From Streptococcus oralis (GTDB taxonomy: Bacteria; Bacillota; Bacilli; Lactobacillales; Streptococcaceae): a stretch of DNA of 64,000 bases. The notes under the pieces were generated by a model. The model saw only the letters and a list, made by a program, of their open reading frames with translations, did no database searches and was not told the origin of the DNA. Of the stretch, positions 39,014 through 48,040 are shown piece by piece. The DNA is taken from contig NZ_RJPK01000002.1 in assembly GCF_003943415.1 (NCBI RefSeq), positions 1 through 64,000 of the forward strand. The letters run 5' to 3'. Position 1 is the stretch's first letter; each line of letters opens with the position of its first letter. A program made the position numbers and the translations under genes.

Positions 39014-40360
39014 TTAGTAAAGGTCAAGATAATTATCAACTTCCCATTGTGAAACAAAGGTTGCGTAGCTAGCCCACTCGATACGTTTGGCTTCAAGGAA
39101 GCTCGTATAGATGTGGTCACCTAGGGCTGCCTTGACCACTTCATCCTCAGTCAAAGCTTTCAAAGCGTTGTGAAGCGTTGACGGAAGGTCTGTGATTCCA
39201 GCTTCCTTACGTTCATCAGCTGTCATGATGTAGATATTTTCTTCTATAGGAGCTGGTGCTTCGATTTTGTTTTCAATACCATGCAAACCAACTTCCAAAA
39301 GAACTGCCATAGCGATATATGGGTTTGCCATTGGGTCTACTGAGCGCAACTCAAGACGAGTTCCCATACCACGTGAAGCCGGTACGCGCACAAGTGGCGA
39401 GCGATTACGACCAGCCCAAGCAATATAAACAGGCGCTTCATAACCTGGAACCAAACGTTTGTAGGAGTTAACCGTTGGGTTCATGATGGCAGTATAGTTG
39501 TAAGCATGCTTGATCAAACCACCAAGGAAATGGTAGGCCGTTTCAGACAACTGCATTCCTTTTGGATCATTTGGATCAAAGAAGGCATTGTTACCTTCTG
39601 CATCAAACAAGGACATATTACAGTGCATACCTGATCCGGCGATACCAAATTTTGGTTTCGCCATAAAGGTTGCGTAAAGACCGTGTTTACGAGCAATGGT
39701 TTTAACAACAAGCTTAAAGATCTGAATCTTGTCACAAGCGCGGAGGACCTCATCATACTTGAAGTCAATTTCATGTTGTCCAACAGCAACCTCGTGGTGA
39801 CTCGCTTCTACTTCAAATCCCATTTTGGTCAAGACATTCACGATTTCACGACGCGTATTGTCTGCAAGGTCAGTAGGTGCCAAATCAAAGTAGCCACCCT
39901 TATCATTTACCTCAAGAGTCGGATCGCCATTTTCATCGAGTTTAAATAGGAAGAATTCTGGCTCTGGACCAAGGTTGAAGGATTTGAATCCCACTTCTTC
40001 CATATGACGAAGTGCACGCTTCAGATTCCCACGAGGGTCACCTGCAAATGGTTCTCCTTCTGTTGTATAGACATCACAGATCAAACCTGCAACACTTCCA
40101 TTTTCATCTCCCCAAGGGAAGACTGTCCATGTATCCAAGTCTGGGTATAAGTACATATCTGACTCATTGATACGTACAAAACCTTCAATAGAAGATCCAT
40201 CAAACATAGCTTTGTTTGACAAGACTTTATCTAACTGTTCATCTGTAGCAGGAATTTCGACGTTTTTCATAGTTCCCAGAATATCTGAAAACATGAGACG
40301 GATAAAGGTAACATTTTTTTCCTTGACTTCACGACGAATATCTGCAGCTGTGATTGGCAT
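39014..40360 (-). CDS. glnA: Glutamine synthetase, type I
   Basis: Makes glutamine from glutamate, ammonia and ATP as a dodecamer. The 448-residue length fits the Firmicutes GSI-alpha type without an adenylylation site. Visible motifs: [10 protein letters not shown] (Asp latch region), the ammonium/metal site FLFKLDENG and GPEPEFFLF, the ATP-binding [12 protein letters not shown] and [13 protein letters not shown]. It follows glnR by 36 bp; GlnR and glutamine synthetase form a feedback pair. Confidence 0.98.
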   Translation of the reverse strand: MPITAADIRREVKEKNVTFIRLMFSDILGTMKNVEIPATDEQLDKVLSNKAMFDGSSIEGFVRINESDMYLYPDLDTWTVFPWGDENGSVAGLICDVYTTEGEPFAGDPRGNLKRALRHMEEVGFKSFNLGPEPEFFLFKLDENGDPTLEVNDKGGYFDLAPTDLADNTRREIVNVLTKMGFEVEASHHEVAVGQHEIDFKYDEVLRACDKIQIFKLVVKTIARKHGLYATFMAKPKFGIAGSGMHCNMSLFDAEGNNAFFDPNDPKGMQLSETAYHFLGGLIKHAYNYTAIMNPTVNSYKRLVPGYEAPVYIAWAGRNRSPLVRVPASRGMGTRLELRSVDPMANPYIAMAVLLEVGLHGIENKIEAPAPIEENIYIMTADERKEAGITDLPSTLHNALKALTEDEVVKAALGDHIYTSFLEAKRIEWASYATFVSQWEVDNYLDLY

Positions 40361-40396
40361 GGGTTTTCTCCTTAATATATGACTACTTGCGATTGC

Positions 40397-40756
40397 CTAA
40401 CCGCGACGACCAAAGGAGGACTGCGCTGAAGCAAAGCGTCCCTGCTGGAGGAGTTCATTGTGAAGTGCGCGACGCACTTCCGTCTGACTCACGGCTTTCT
40501 TGGACTTCGCCTCGCGTTCAGCATATTTTTTCTTAATGGCAGCGATATTGAAACCTTCAGAAATATAATCTTTGATTTCAAGCAAACGATCCATGTCATT
40601 CAAAGAATACATGCGACGGTTCCCTTCGTTTCGATCAGGCTTTATCAACTCTTGATCTTCGTAATAACGAATCTGACGCGCCGAGAGATCGGTTAATTTC
40701 ATAACACTGCCGATAGGAAAAACAGCCATATTTCGGCGAAATTCTCTTTCCTTCAT
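40397..40756 (-). CDS. glnR: Nitrogen-metabolism repressor GlnR
   Basis: MerR-type regulator of glutamine synthetase and nitrogen genes. The 119-residue protein has the winged helix-turn-helix SVMKLTDLSARQIRYYEDQ and RRMYSLNDMDRLLEIKDYI, then a short C-terminal tail that in the family senses feedback-inhibited GlnA. A perfect GlnR box lies just before its promoter, so it autoregulates glnRA. Confidence 0.96.
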   Translation of the reverse strand: MKEREFRRNMAVFPIGSVMKLTDLSARQIRYYEDQELIKPDRNEGNRRMYSLNDMDRLLEIKDYISEGFNIAAIKKKYAEREAKSKKAVSQTEVRRALHNELLQQGRFASAQSSFGRRG

Positions 40757-40779
40757 TTACAATTTCCTTCTTCCTGTCT

Positions 40780-40808
40780 ATTATAGTCTAAAAAAAGACA
40801 TACGTCAA
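40780..40808 (-). promoter_or_regulatory. glnRA promoter
   Basis: TTGACG (40803-40808) and TATAAT (40780-40785) with a 17-bp spacer on the minus strand. Confidence 0.92.
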
Positions 40809-40815
40809 TTGATAA

Positions 40816-40832
40816 TGTCATAAAATATAACA
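40816..40832 (-). promoter_or_regulatory. GlnR operator
   Basis: TGTTATATTTTATGACA matches TGTNA-N7-TNACA exactly and lies directly upstream of the glnRA -35. It ends at the last base before the stop codon of the upstream ArAE-like gene. Confidence 0.93.
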
Positions 40833-41360
40833 TTATTTTCTTTTTTTCTCAAAAAGATTTCTGAAGCGATCAATATCATAATTTACGAGTATTGCGACAA
40901 AAACACCCATAAAAGTTTCAAATACACGCGCAAACACGTACAAAATCGTCTCCCCGCTCGGTATCGATAGGGTAATGATCAACATAGCTGCTACACCACC
41001 AATAACTCCCGCCTTATTGTTCATGGCGACATTTGTCATAATGGTTAACATGGTGCAGATTGGCACAATCAGCAAGGTCACCCAAAAGGCTTCTTGAAAT
41101 AAGGTATTTAAGAGGAAAAAGACAAAAGCATAAAAACCTCCGATGCTATTTCCTAAGATACGTGAAGTTCCAAAATGGACACTCTTATCAAAGCTTTCTC
41201 TCAAACTAAAGACTGCTGTCAAAGCCCCAATTTGAAGCCCCTTCCAACCAAAAAATCCAAAAATCAAGAGAACTAGAAAAACAGCAATTCCGGTTTTAAA
41301 GGTTCGTAGACCAAGCTTGAACTGTGACTTATCAAATTTATATTTTTTAAAATAACCCAT
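40833..41360 (-). CDS. Aromatic acid exporter (ArAE/FUSC)-like membrane protein
   Basis: A 175-residue protein with about five hydrophobic segments (TGIAVFLVLLIFGFFG, GGFYAFVFFLLNTLF, FWVTLLIVPICTMLTIM, AGVIGGVAAMLIITLSI, FETFMGVFVAILVNY) matching the N-terminal half of the ArAE_1/FUSC family. The cytosolic half is absent, as in many streptococcal members. The substrate is unknown. Located between pgk and glnR on the same strand. Confidence 0.75.
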   Translation of the reverse strand: MGYFKKYKFDKSQFKLGLRTFKTGIAVFLVLLIFGFFGWKGLQIGALTAVFSLRESFDKSVHFGTSRILGNSIGGFYAFVFFLLNTLFQEAFWVTLLIVPICTMLTIMTNVAMNNKAGVIGGVAAMLIITLSIPSGETILYVFARVFETFMGVFVAILVNYDIDRFRNLFEKKRK

Positions 41361-41450
41361 AATCTCAACTTTCTATTTCCATTTTATCATAATTTAGTTG
41401 ATTTTATGAGCCAAAATCAATCGGAAACGTTTTTAATTCAAGCTACAAGA

Positions 41451-41476
41451 AAAAGAGGAAACAAAGTTCCTCTTTT
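41451..41476 (-). terminator. Terminator after pgk
   Basis: AAAAGAGGAA and TTCCTCTTTT form a 10-bp stem followed by TCTTG on the minus strand, 22 bp past the pgk stop. Confidence 0.82.
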
Positions 41477-41497
41477 CATCGTTTCATTTACGAAAGA

Positions 41498-42697
41498 TTA
41501 TTTTTCTGTAAGTGCAGCCAATCCTGGCAATACTTTACCTTCAAGAAGTTCCATTGATGCTCCACCACCAGTAGAGATCCATGAGAACTTGTCTGCGCGA
41601 CCAAGGTTGATCGCTGCGGCAGCTGAGTCACCACCACCGATGATTGATTTCACGCCTGGTTGTTTCACGATAGCATCCATCACACCGATTGTACCAGCTT
41701 GGAAGTCAGGGTTTTCAAATACACCCATAGGTCCGTTCCATACAACTGTTTTCGCACCAGTCAAAGCTTCGTCGAATTTAGCGATAGATTTAGGACCGAT
41801 ATCCAATCCAAGGAAGCCTGGATCCACTGCTTCACCTTCAGTGTCTTTCACTTCAGTGTAGTCAGCAAATGCGTTTGCTTCTTTTGAGTCAACTGGCAAG
41901 ATCAATTTACCGTTTGCTTTTTCAAGAAGAGCTTTCGCAACATCCAATTTGTCTTCTTCTACAAGTGAGTTACCGATTTCGATACCTTGTGCTTTGTAGA
42001 ATGTGTAAGTCATACCACCACCGATAAGAACTTTATCAGCTTTTTCAAGCAAGTTTTCGATAACACCGATCTTATCTGAAACTTTTGAACCACCAAGGAT
42101 AGCCACGAATGGACGTTCTGGAGCTTCAACTGCTTCTTGGATGTAGGCAATTTCGTTTTCAAGAAGGAATCCAGCAACTGCTTTTTCAACGTTTGCTGAG
42201 ATACCAACGTTAGATGCGTGTGCACGGTGAGCTGTACCGAATGCATCGTTTACGAAGATACCATCTCCAAGTGATGCCCAGTATTTACCAAGTTCAGGAT
42301 CGTTTTTAGATTCTTTCTTGCCGTCAACATCTTCGTAACGAGTGTTTTCAACCAAGAGAACTTGTCCATCTTCAAGAGCATTGATTGCAGCTTCCAATTC
42401 AGCACCACGTGTAACACTTGGGATAAATTTAACTTCTTGTCCCAATTTAGCAGCTAAGTCAGCAGCTACAGGAGCAAGTGATTTACCTTCTTTATCTGCT
42501 TCTTCTTTTACACGGCCAAGGTGAGAGAAGAGGATTGCACGTCCACCTTGTTCAAGGATGTACTTGATAGTTGGAAGAGCTGCAGTGATACGGTTGTCGT
42601 TGGTAATCACGCCATCTTTAACAGGTACGTTGAAGTCAACACGAACGAGAACTTTTTTCCCTTTCAAGTCAACGTCTTTAACAGTCAATTTTGCCAT
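41498..42697 (-). CDS. pgk: Phosphoglycerate kinase
   Basis: The glycolytic enzyme converting 1,3-bisphosphoglycerate and ADP to 3-phosphoglycerate and ATP. It has 399 residues with [11 protein letters not shown] near 18-28, [10 protein letters not shown], the hinge [13 protein letters not shown], the nucleotide site [12 protein letters not shown], and the C-terminal [15 protein letters not shown]. Monocistronic; an extended -10 (TG-A-TATAAT) lies at 42731-42739 and a terminator follows. Confidence 0.98.
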   Translation of the reverse strand: MAKLTVKDVDLKGKKVLVRVDFNVPVKDGVITNDNRITAALPTIKYILEQGGRAILFSHLGRVKEEADKEGKSLAPVAADLAAKLGQEVKFIPSVTRGAELEAAINALEDGQVLLVENTRYEDVDGKKESKNDPELGKYWASLGDGIFVNDAFGTAHRAHASNVGISANVEKAVAGFLLENEIAYIQEAVEAPERPFVAILGGSKVSDKIGVIENLLEKADKVLIGGGMTYTFYKAQGIEIGNSLVEEDKLDVAKALLEKANGKLILPVDSKEANAFADYTEVKDTEGEAVDPGFLGLDIGPKSIAKFDEALTGAKTVVWNGPMGVFENPDFQAGTIGVMDAIVKQPGVKSIIGGGDSAAAAINLGRADKFSWISTGGGASMELLEGKVLPGLAALTEK

Positions 42698-42730
42698 TAG
42701 ATATGACTCCTTCTTTTTTTATACGTGTTA

Positions 42731-42739
42731 ATTATATCA
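42731..42739 (-). promoter_or_regulatory. pgk extended -10 promoter
   Basis: TGATATAAT on the minus strand, 34 bp before the pgk ATG. Confidence 0.7.
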
Positions 42740-42854
42740 CAAAATCAACAAAAGAGATAGAAAAACCTTAAACTTTTCCGGTTCTTTATTGCAACTGAAA
42801 CTAGTATTTTTTAAATAAACTCTAGAAAGACCTCATCAAATAAGTAATTAAAAC

Positions 42855-42883
42855 AAGGTTTGACCGATCTGCAGTCAAACCTT
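42855..42883 (-). terminator. Terminator after the GH85 gene
   Basis: AAGGTTTGAC and GTCAAACCTT form a perfect 10-bp stem; the minus strand continues GTTTTAATT. The 42740-42926 interval otherwise holds no gene. Confidence 0.75.
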
Positions 42884-42926
42884 ATTTTTAGTTTTATATG
42901 AGAAGATCCAAGAATTCTAAATCCGA

Positions 42927-45900
42927 TTAATCTTCTCTCTTTTTCAAAGCTACAAGTCCATAGCCACTCATCACTCCGAGAAGACCCAGCGCTACTAGAC
43001 CGGCATCTATTTCTGCCCCAGTATTTGGCAGTTGTTTGCTTGCTTCTTCACCTTTGACAGGCACTTCTGCAGTTGGAGCATTTGTACTTGGTGTAGCTGG
43101 AAGTCCCTTTTGCTCTTTAGAGAGGGTATCAGCATGAGGTTTACCTGGACTTGGCGCCACTTCTTTTGTTCCAACTTCTGTGATTTCTGGGATAGCTTCC
43201 TTAAGAACTTCAGTTGAACGAAGGGTCCGTTTGCCTTGGGCATCTACTTCTACAAAGCGACGAACTTGGCCTTCCTCTCCTTTTTGGACAAGTTGACGTT
43301 GACCTTTGAGGAGGGCTGCATTTGGTCGTTCCTGATGTTCGAAGTCAAGTGGTTTTTCTTCAATTTTAAGAGTTGGTTTCTCGTGAACTAGATCTTTTAC
43401 ACCTTCAGCTGGTTGGTTTCTTGAGAGAACTTTCGTTCCAACTTCGGTAATTTCTGGGAGAGCTTCCTTGACAACTTCAGTCGAACGAAGGGTCCGTTTG
43501 CCTTGAGCATCTACTTCTACAAGACGACGAATTTGGCCTTCCTCTCCTTTTTGGACAAGTTGACGTTGACCTTTGAGGAGGGCTGCATTTTGTCTTTCTT
43601 GGCGTTCAAAGGATTTTGTTTCTGTTTCAACAACCAGCTCAGGCAAAGCCTCTACTGTAGGAGCTCCTTCGTTAGGATCCATGCTACCAACGTGGTGACT
43701 TTCTTCTGCAGGAGCTAGTTTCTTATTTAGCTTTTCTTTCATATCCGCAAAGACTTGAGGAGTTGGCGTTTGTGAAGACAATAAAGCTTCAGCTTGGGCA
43801 ATCAACTCATCTTGAGAATCTTTTTCACGGACGGATTCGAGCAAGCCTTCCAATTCTTCTCTAGCAGTTTGATAACGTTGATTTCCATCCAAGTCCGCTC
43901 CAGCTTGTTTCAATTCATTCAAGGCTTTGTTGACTTCTTCTTGACTGGCATCATGGTTTTCTGCAACAGCTTTCGCTGCATTGAGTTTCTCTGCTAGTAC
44001 AGCTTGTTTGTCCTCACTTGAGAAGGTATAGGCAAGGGTTGACTGACGGCCTTGGGCAGCAGTGATTTCTTGTTTGAGGTACTCATCGTTGACAGCTGCT
44101 TTTGGAGAAACCAAGACATCAAACTCAGTGGTGTGCCCCTTGTAATGCAAGGTCAAGGTCTGACGACCAGTCTTTTGAGCATCGTAGCCCGTGATTTCAA
44201 CACCTTGATCAGTAAAGCCGTGAGTTTCTTCTGTCTCATCATCATAGAGAACTCCAAAGCGACCTTCTGCAAGATCCAGTTGATCTCCTACTAGATAGTC
44301 CGTTTTCGGTTTCTTAGTAATGTACAGACCTGCTACTTCTTTTGGTTTTCCTTCATCTTGACCAGTCACTTGTACCTTTAAATCACCAGTAACTGGAAGT
44401 CCAAGGTAGCTGACTGTGAGCTTCTGTTCCCCTTTTTGATGAGCGTCGTATCCAGATACCGTCACACCTGAGTGAGTAAGGTTAATCAGCTCGTCGGCTT
44501 GTCCCCCTTCGTATTGAATACGGAGTGTTCCGCCTCTGAGATCAAGTTTTTCTCCCTCTTTATAAACTGTCTTCTTAGGTTCTTTTTCCAGGCTAACCGC
44601 AGCAATTTTTCTTTCATCCTGTGGAATCGCTACAGCCAAGGTGTTACTGATTTCTTTTCCAGGTAGTTGAGTACGGTAGTAGAGGAGATTTGGTTGTTTG
44701 TCAAAGGCTAATGGTGCTGTTGCCAGATCGCCACCAGTTTCAGACTTCAATGTTGCAATCGGTGTTTGTGAATTCGCCTTGTCGTAAACGGTGATGGTTG
44801 CACCTGCTGGAACATCAGAGAAGCCTAGTTGAACTTGATGGTTTCCAAGTGAACGAGCAGCTACCTTAGCCATTGGAATATTTTGACTTTCTGTGTCCAA
44901 GGTTTCGTACATCTTCCAGTTGTAGATACGAATGGCCTTCCAAGGTGTTCCGTTATCAGATGTAATGACATGCAAACGCCAGTCTTGAGCGGTGATTGGT
45001 TTGTCAAGAGTGATATCTGTAATGTGCGCTTTATTGCCACGAACTTCCTTGGCTAGTTTCCACTCGCCATCTGTATCCTTGTAGTAAAGATCAAAGTCCT
45101 TGGTGTTCATCAGACCATCGTTAACAGACTCACCACCAGCTCCCGCATGATCCATTACCCATCTGACAACACGACGTGGTTGGGTCAAACGAATATCGAC
45201 ACTACCGCTCAATTGTCCTGAAGACCACTTGTCTGATAGACTTGTAATCGTACCGTTCAACATGCCTTCGATGCCTTCACCGCCTTCAGTATTTGGGAAG
45301 GTGCTACCAATAACCGTTGCACCTGGAACAATATTTTCAGCCAAGGGTCTTGGGAGAGTTGTATCCTGAACCGTCATGCCCCAGTTGAATGACGCAGTTG
45401 CAGCTTCTGAACGGAGTCCATTTTTACCAACTGCAACGACTTTTAATTCTTGTGTTGTACCAGTCGCATTAGCAGAACGGCTAACTTTTGGCAAGTAGAT
45501 AGTGGAAGCAGATGATCCTGTTAACAAACGCCAGTTATCCCCATCTTTTTCGTAGACTTCATAGAAATCTGCATCTTGGTTACCCGCAAACTGGACCACC
45601 GCTTCAGCTTCTTGGGCATTCTTGAGAGATTGTTTCACAACAGAAAGTCCCGTCGGCGCTTGTGGTGCTTGGTGATTGTCTGAAATTGTTAATTGACCTA
45701 AGTTGAACTGATAATCTTTTACAGCTCCTTCATGTTCGAAGAAGAGTTTGACTGCATAGATGGTTTTACCTGCTAGTGAGCCAAGGTCAAATTCTTCATT
45801 TGTCCAGTTATCAGAAAGAGTCAGTTCTTTCGATGCGTCTGCATCCTCAAATTTGTAATCTGGAGTCGTAGAGAAGGCCATATAAACTTTCGAGCCTTTT

Positions 45901-47708
45901 CCTCCCTTGTGGGCAACACGAAGTTTGGTTTTCTCTGTTACTTCTAGCTTAGTAGAATAAAGTCTCACATCCTGGTCCGTCTTGCCAGCTACATCACCTG
46001 AGAATTTAAGGGAGTTCCCACCATTATAGGCATCTGTAAAATCATATTCTGCATGGAGTTTTCCCCCCGTCGAAGTCTGCCACCAACGCCATGTTGGTAA
46101 GACACCTGAAACCGAACGGTAGTTCCACTCAGAATCCTTAGAAACTTTACCGTCTACAAACCACTTTCTACCATGTCCTGTATTAAAGGAGGTAGTGAAG
46201 GTCCGGCCTACTGCTGGAGTGCGGTCCGCGACCAAATTAGCAATTCCATACCACTCTTTATCACCTGGTTTTTGAGCTGTTGGATCTCCTTGGTAACCTG
46301 TAAAGAAGATATCTTCATTCTTGTGGTAGTCTTCACCTGTTTTTCCTAGACTGGTAATGGTATCTGGCGCAAAGAGTCCAAGTGATAAACGCAACTTGCC
46401 TTTTTCATCCAAGAGGGCATCCCAGTTGACTTTGGTCTTATAAGAGCCGCCTTGTTGCAATTCCAATCCTGCAAAGACATCATATTGACTACGTTCCAGC
46501 CATTTTGCCATCTCTACAGAGTGGTCATTCTTTTCCTTGTTCCAGTTGAAATTGGCAAAGAATTGATCTGCAGGGACCTTGTCACCTTCTTTTTGCATGA
46601 ACTGGTAGTTGTAATCACCTAGACCATCTTCGTGGTAACGACCGTATTTGTAGGTCATGGCATCGTACCAAGCATACTTGATTGGATGGTTGACCTTAGC
46701 TGCATATTCCTTTGTATAGAGCATGAATTGGCGCATTTTTTCACCAAGAGGTGCTACCAATTCCCCCGTTGTTTCTTGGTTAATGAAGTAACCATCAAAT
46801 CCATAGTACTTAGCGAGATCAACGAGTTTGCGTGCAATTGGGAAGGTGCCATCTTCATCTTGTTTCAAAGCGGCAGCAAATTTTTCTTGGTCGGCAATGC
46901 TGTTTGACCAGTTGAAGAAAAGTGTTCCATAAACGGGAACTCCGTTGCGGTGACCGGCATCAATGACATCTGGAGTTGGAACTAGGCCTTCCCAGAAGAC
47001 CATTGAATCCAAGTATTGCCAGTAGTCAAAAGCATAGGCCTTGAATTCTTCTCCACCAACAGAAGCATGGTCTTTAGCTTTCGAGTTGGTATTTGCTAGC
47101 GCCTGAACTTTAGCTCTTCTGCTTGCTTTTTCATTAACCAACTGGCCTCTATGGCGCTTGGCGAGTTCAACTGAGGAACGGTTGATGGAATCATCCTCAC
47201 GCGCACCCGGTTCCCATTTCAACAAATCTTCCCATGTATCAAATTTGATTTCTTTTGGTCGGAGACTCTTTTCTTCATTTTTAGGAACGTCTGCTAGAGT
47301 CGGTTTGTCGGCTTTCTTCTCAGCTACTTGAGGAGCTTCCGCCGGTTTGACTTCTTCTTTTTCAGTTGGTTGAGCAGGTTTTTCAGCATTATCTGCCGGA
47401 GCGGGTTTTGCCTCTTCTTTTTCATTAACCAGATCCGTTATTGCTGGAGTGTTTTCTGAAATTGGTTGCTCAGCTACTTTGTTCTCTGTTTCCTCTAATT
47501 GTTTTTCAAGGGCTGCAGTATCTGGATTAGCTGTTTCACTAGCGCTTGTAGCTTGGGCGCTCGTATTTGCAGCTGTTTCAGGGACTGCGACTTGTTCAGC
47601 AAGAGCTGGGCTTGCAAATAGAGCTGAACCAATCATCAAGGAACAAGCCCCGATTGACAGCTTACGAATACTGTAACGGCAACGTTTTTCAAAAAATAGA
47701 TCTTTCAT
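42927..47708 (-). CDS. endoD: Cell-wall endo-beta-N-acetylglucosaminidase D (GH85)
   Basis: A 1593-residue surface enzyme that cleaves the chitobiose core of trimmed host N-glycans. It has a YSIRK-type signal peptide (10-38), an unstructured Pro/Ala/Glu-rich stretch to about 150, and the GH85 domain with catalytic N310-Q-E312 in DGYFINQET. A galactose-binding-like module follows, then two Big_3-like Ig domains (GEKLDLRGGTLRIQYEGG and GDQLDLAEGRFGVLYDD), a FIVAR-like helical region and two G5-like repeats. The sortase signal LPNTG is at 1560-1564. A cre site and sigma-A promoter precede it. Linked to host-glycan feeding and adhesion in pneumococcus. Confidence 0.96.
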   Translation of the reverse strand: MKDLFFEKRCRYSIRKLSIGACSLMIGSALFASPALAEQVAVPETAANTSAQATSASETANPDTAALEKQLEETENKVAEQPISENTPAITDLVNEKEEAKPAPADNAEKPAQPTEKEEVKPAEAPQVAEKKADKPTLADVPKNEEKSLRPKEIKFDTWEDLLKWEPGAREDDSINRSSVELAKRHRGQLVNEKASRRAKVQALANTNSKAKDHASVGGEEFKAYAFDYWQYLDSMVFWEGLVPTPDVIDAGHRNGVPVYGTLFFNWSNSIADQEKFAAALKQDEDGTFPIARKLVDLAKYYGFDGYFINQETTGELVAPLGEKMRQFMLYTKEYAAKVNHPIKYAWYDAMTYKYGRYHEDGLGDYNYQFMQKEGDKVPADQFFANFNWNKEKNDHSVEMAKWLERSQYDVFAGLELQQGGSYKTKVNWDALLDEKGKLRLSLGLFAPDTITSLGKTGEDYHKNEDIFFTGYQGDPTAQKPGDKEWYGIANLVADRTPAVGRTFTTSFNTGHGRKWFVDGKVSKDSEWNYRSVSGVLPTWRWWQTSTGGKLHAEYDFTDAYNGGNSLKFSGDVAGKTDQDVRLYSTKLEVTEKTKLRVAHKGGKGSKVYMAFSTTPDYKFEDADASKELTLSDNWTNEEFDLGSLAGKTIYAVKLFFEHEGAVKDYQFNLGQLTISDNHQAPQAPTGLSVVKQSLKNAQEAEAVVQFAGNQDADFYEVYEKDGDNWRLLTGSSASTIYLPKVSRSANATGTTQELKVVAVGKNGLRSEAATASFNWGMTVQDTTLPRPLAENIVPGATVIGSTFPNTEGGEGIEGMLNGTITSLSDKWSSGQLSGSVDIRLTQPRRVVRWVMDHAGAGGESVNDGLMNTKDFDLYYKDTDGEWKLAKEVRGNKAHITDITLDKPITAQDWRLHVITSDNGTPWKAIRIYNWKMYETLDTESQNIPMAKVAARSLGNHQVQLGFSDVPAGATITVYDKANSQTPIATLKSETGGDLATAPLAFDKQPNLLYYRTQLPGKEISNTLAVAIPQDERKIAAVSLEKEPKKTVYKEGEKLDLRGGTLRIQYEGGQADELINLTHSGVTVSGYDAHQKGEQKLTVSYLGLPVTGDLKVQVTGQDEGKPKEVAGLYITKKPKTDYLVGDQLDLAEGRFGVLYDDETEETHGFTDQGVEITGYDAQKTGRQTLTLHYKGHTTEFDVLVSPKAAVNDEYLKQEITAAQGRQSTLAYTFSSEDKQAVLAEKLNAAKAVAENHDASQEEVNKALNELKQAGADLDGNQRYQTAREELEGLLESVREKDSQDELIAQAEALLSSQTPTPQVFADMKEKLNKKLAPAEESHHVGSMDPNEGAPTVEALPELVVETETKSFERQERQNAALLKGQRQLVQKGEEGQIRRLVEVDAQGKRTLRSTEVVKEALPEITEVGTKVLSRNQPAEGVKDLVHEKPTLKIEEKPLDFEHQERPNAALLKGQRQLVQKGEEGQVRRFVEVDAQGKRTLRSTEVLKEAIPEITEVGTKEVAPSPGKPHADTLSKEQKGLPATPSTNAPTAEVPVKGEEASKQLPNTGAEIDAGLVALGLLGVMSGYGLVALKKRED
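43160..43630 (-). repeat. Two tandem 267-bp G5-type repeat units within the GH85 gene
   Basis: The segments starting CGAACTTGGCC (43261) and CGAATTTGGCC (43528) match nearly base for base over tens of bases, an 89-codon offset. Each encodes ALLKGQRQLVQKGEEGQ and VEVDAQGKRTLRSTEV. Recent duplication or homogenisation. Confidence 0.85.
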
Positions 47709-47730
47709 CTTATCCTCCTAATAAAATATA

Positions 47731-47747
47731 AAGTAAGCGCTTTACTT
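47731..47747 (-). promoter_or_regulatory. cre site (CcpA operator) upstream of the GH85 gene
   Basis: AAGTAAAGCGCTTACTT on the minus strand is close to the cre consensus and lies downstream of the promoter, where CcpA would act as a roadblock. Confidence 0.75.
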
Positions 47748-47800
47748 TTTGGTAAAAAGTAACTGTTCTCAGTGCACACCACCAGAACAGGATTATCTTC

Positions 47801-47828
47801 ATTTTATCCTATATGAAAGCGATGTCAA
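47801..47828 (-). promoter_or_regulatory. GH85 gene promoter
   Basis: TTGACA (47823-47828) and TAAAAT (47801-47806) 16 bp apart, with a leader of about 85 nt before the ATG. The rest of 47829-47968 shows nothing I recognise. Confidence 0.8.
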
Positions 47829-47968
47829 TCTATTTAACATAAAAACTATAACTAGGATAAAAATCAGTAAAATTTGGACACAATCCTATAAATCATCTAT
47901 CTCAAAGGAAATCTATCTCTCATTTTAAAAGAAAGTTCTTGTTTCTCATGAAAACTTCAGCTAAACAC

Positions 47969-47997
47969 TTGTGAGATTTACTTTTATCCTTTAAAAT
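47969..47997 (+). promoter_or_regulatory. Promoter of the Na/Pi cotransporter gene
   Basis: TTGTGA and TAAAAT with a 17-bp spacer, 43 bp before the ATG at 48041. Confidence 0.55.
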
Positions 47998-48040
47998 AGA
48001 ATAGGAGAAATTCCGTTATTATTTTTCGGAGGAAAAAGAA

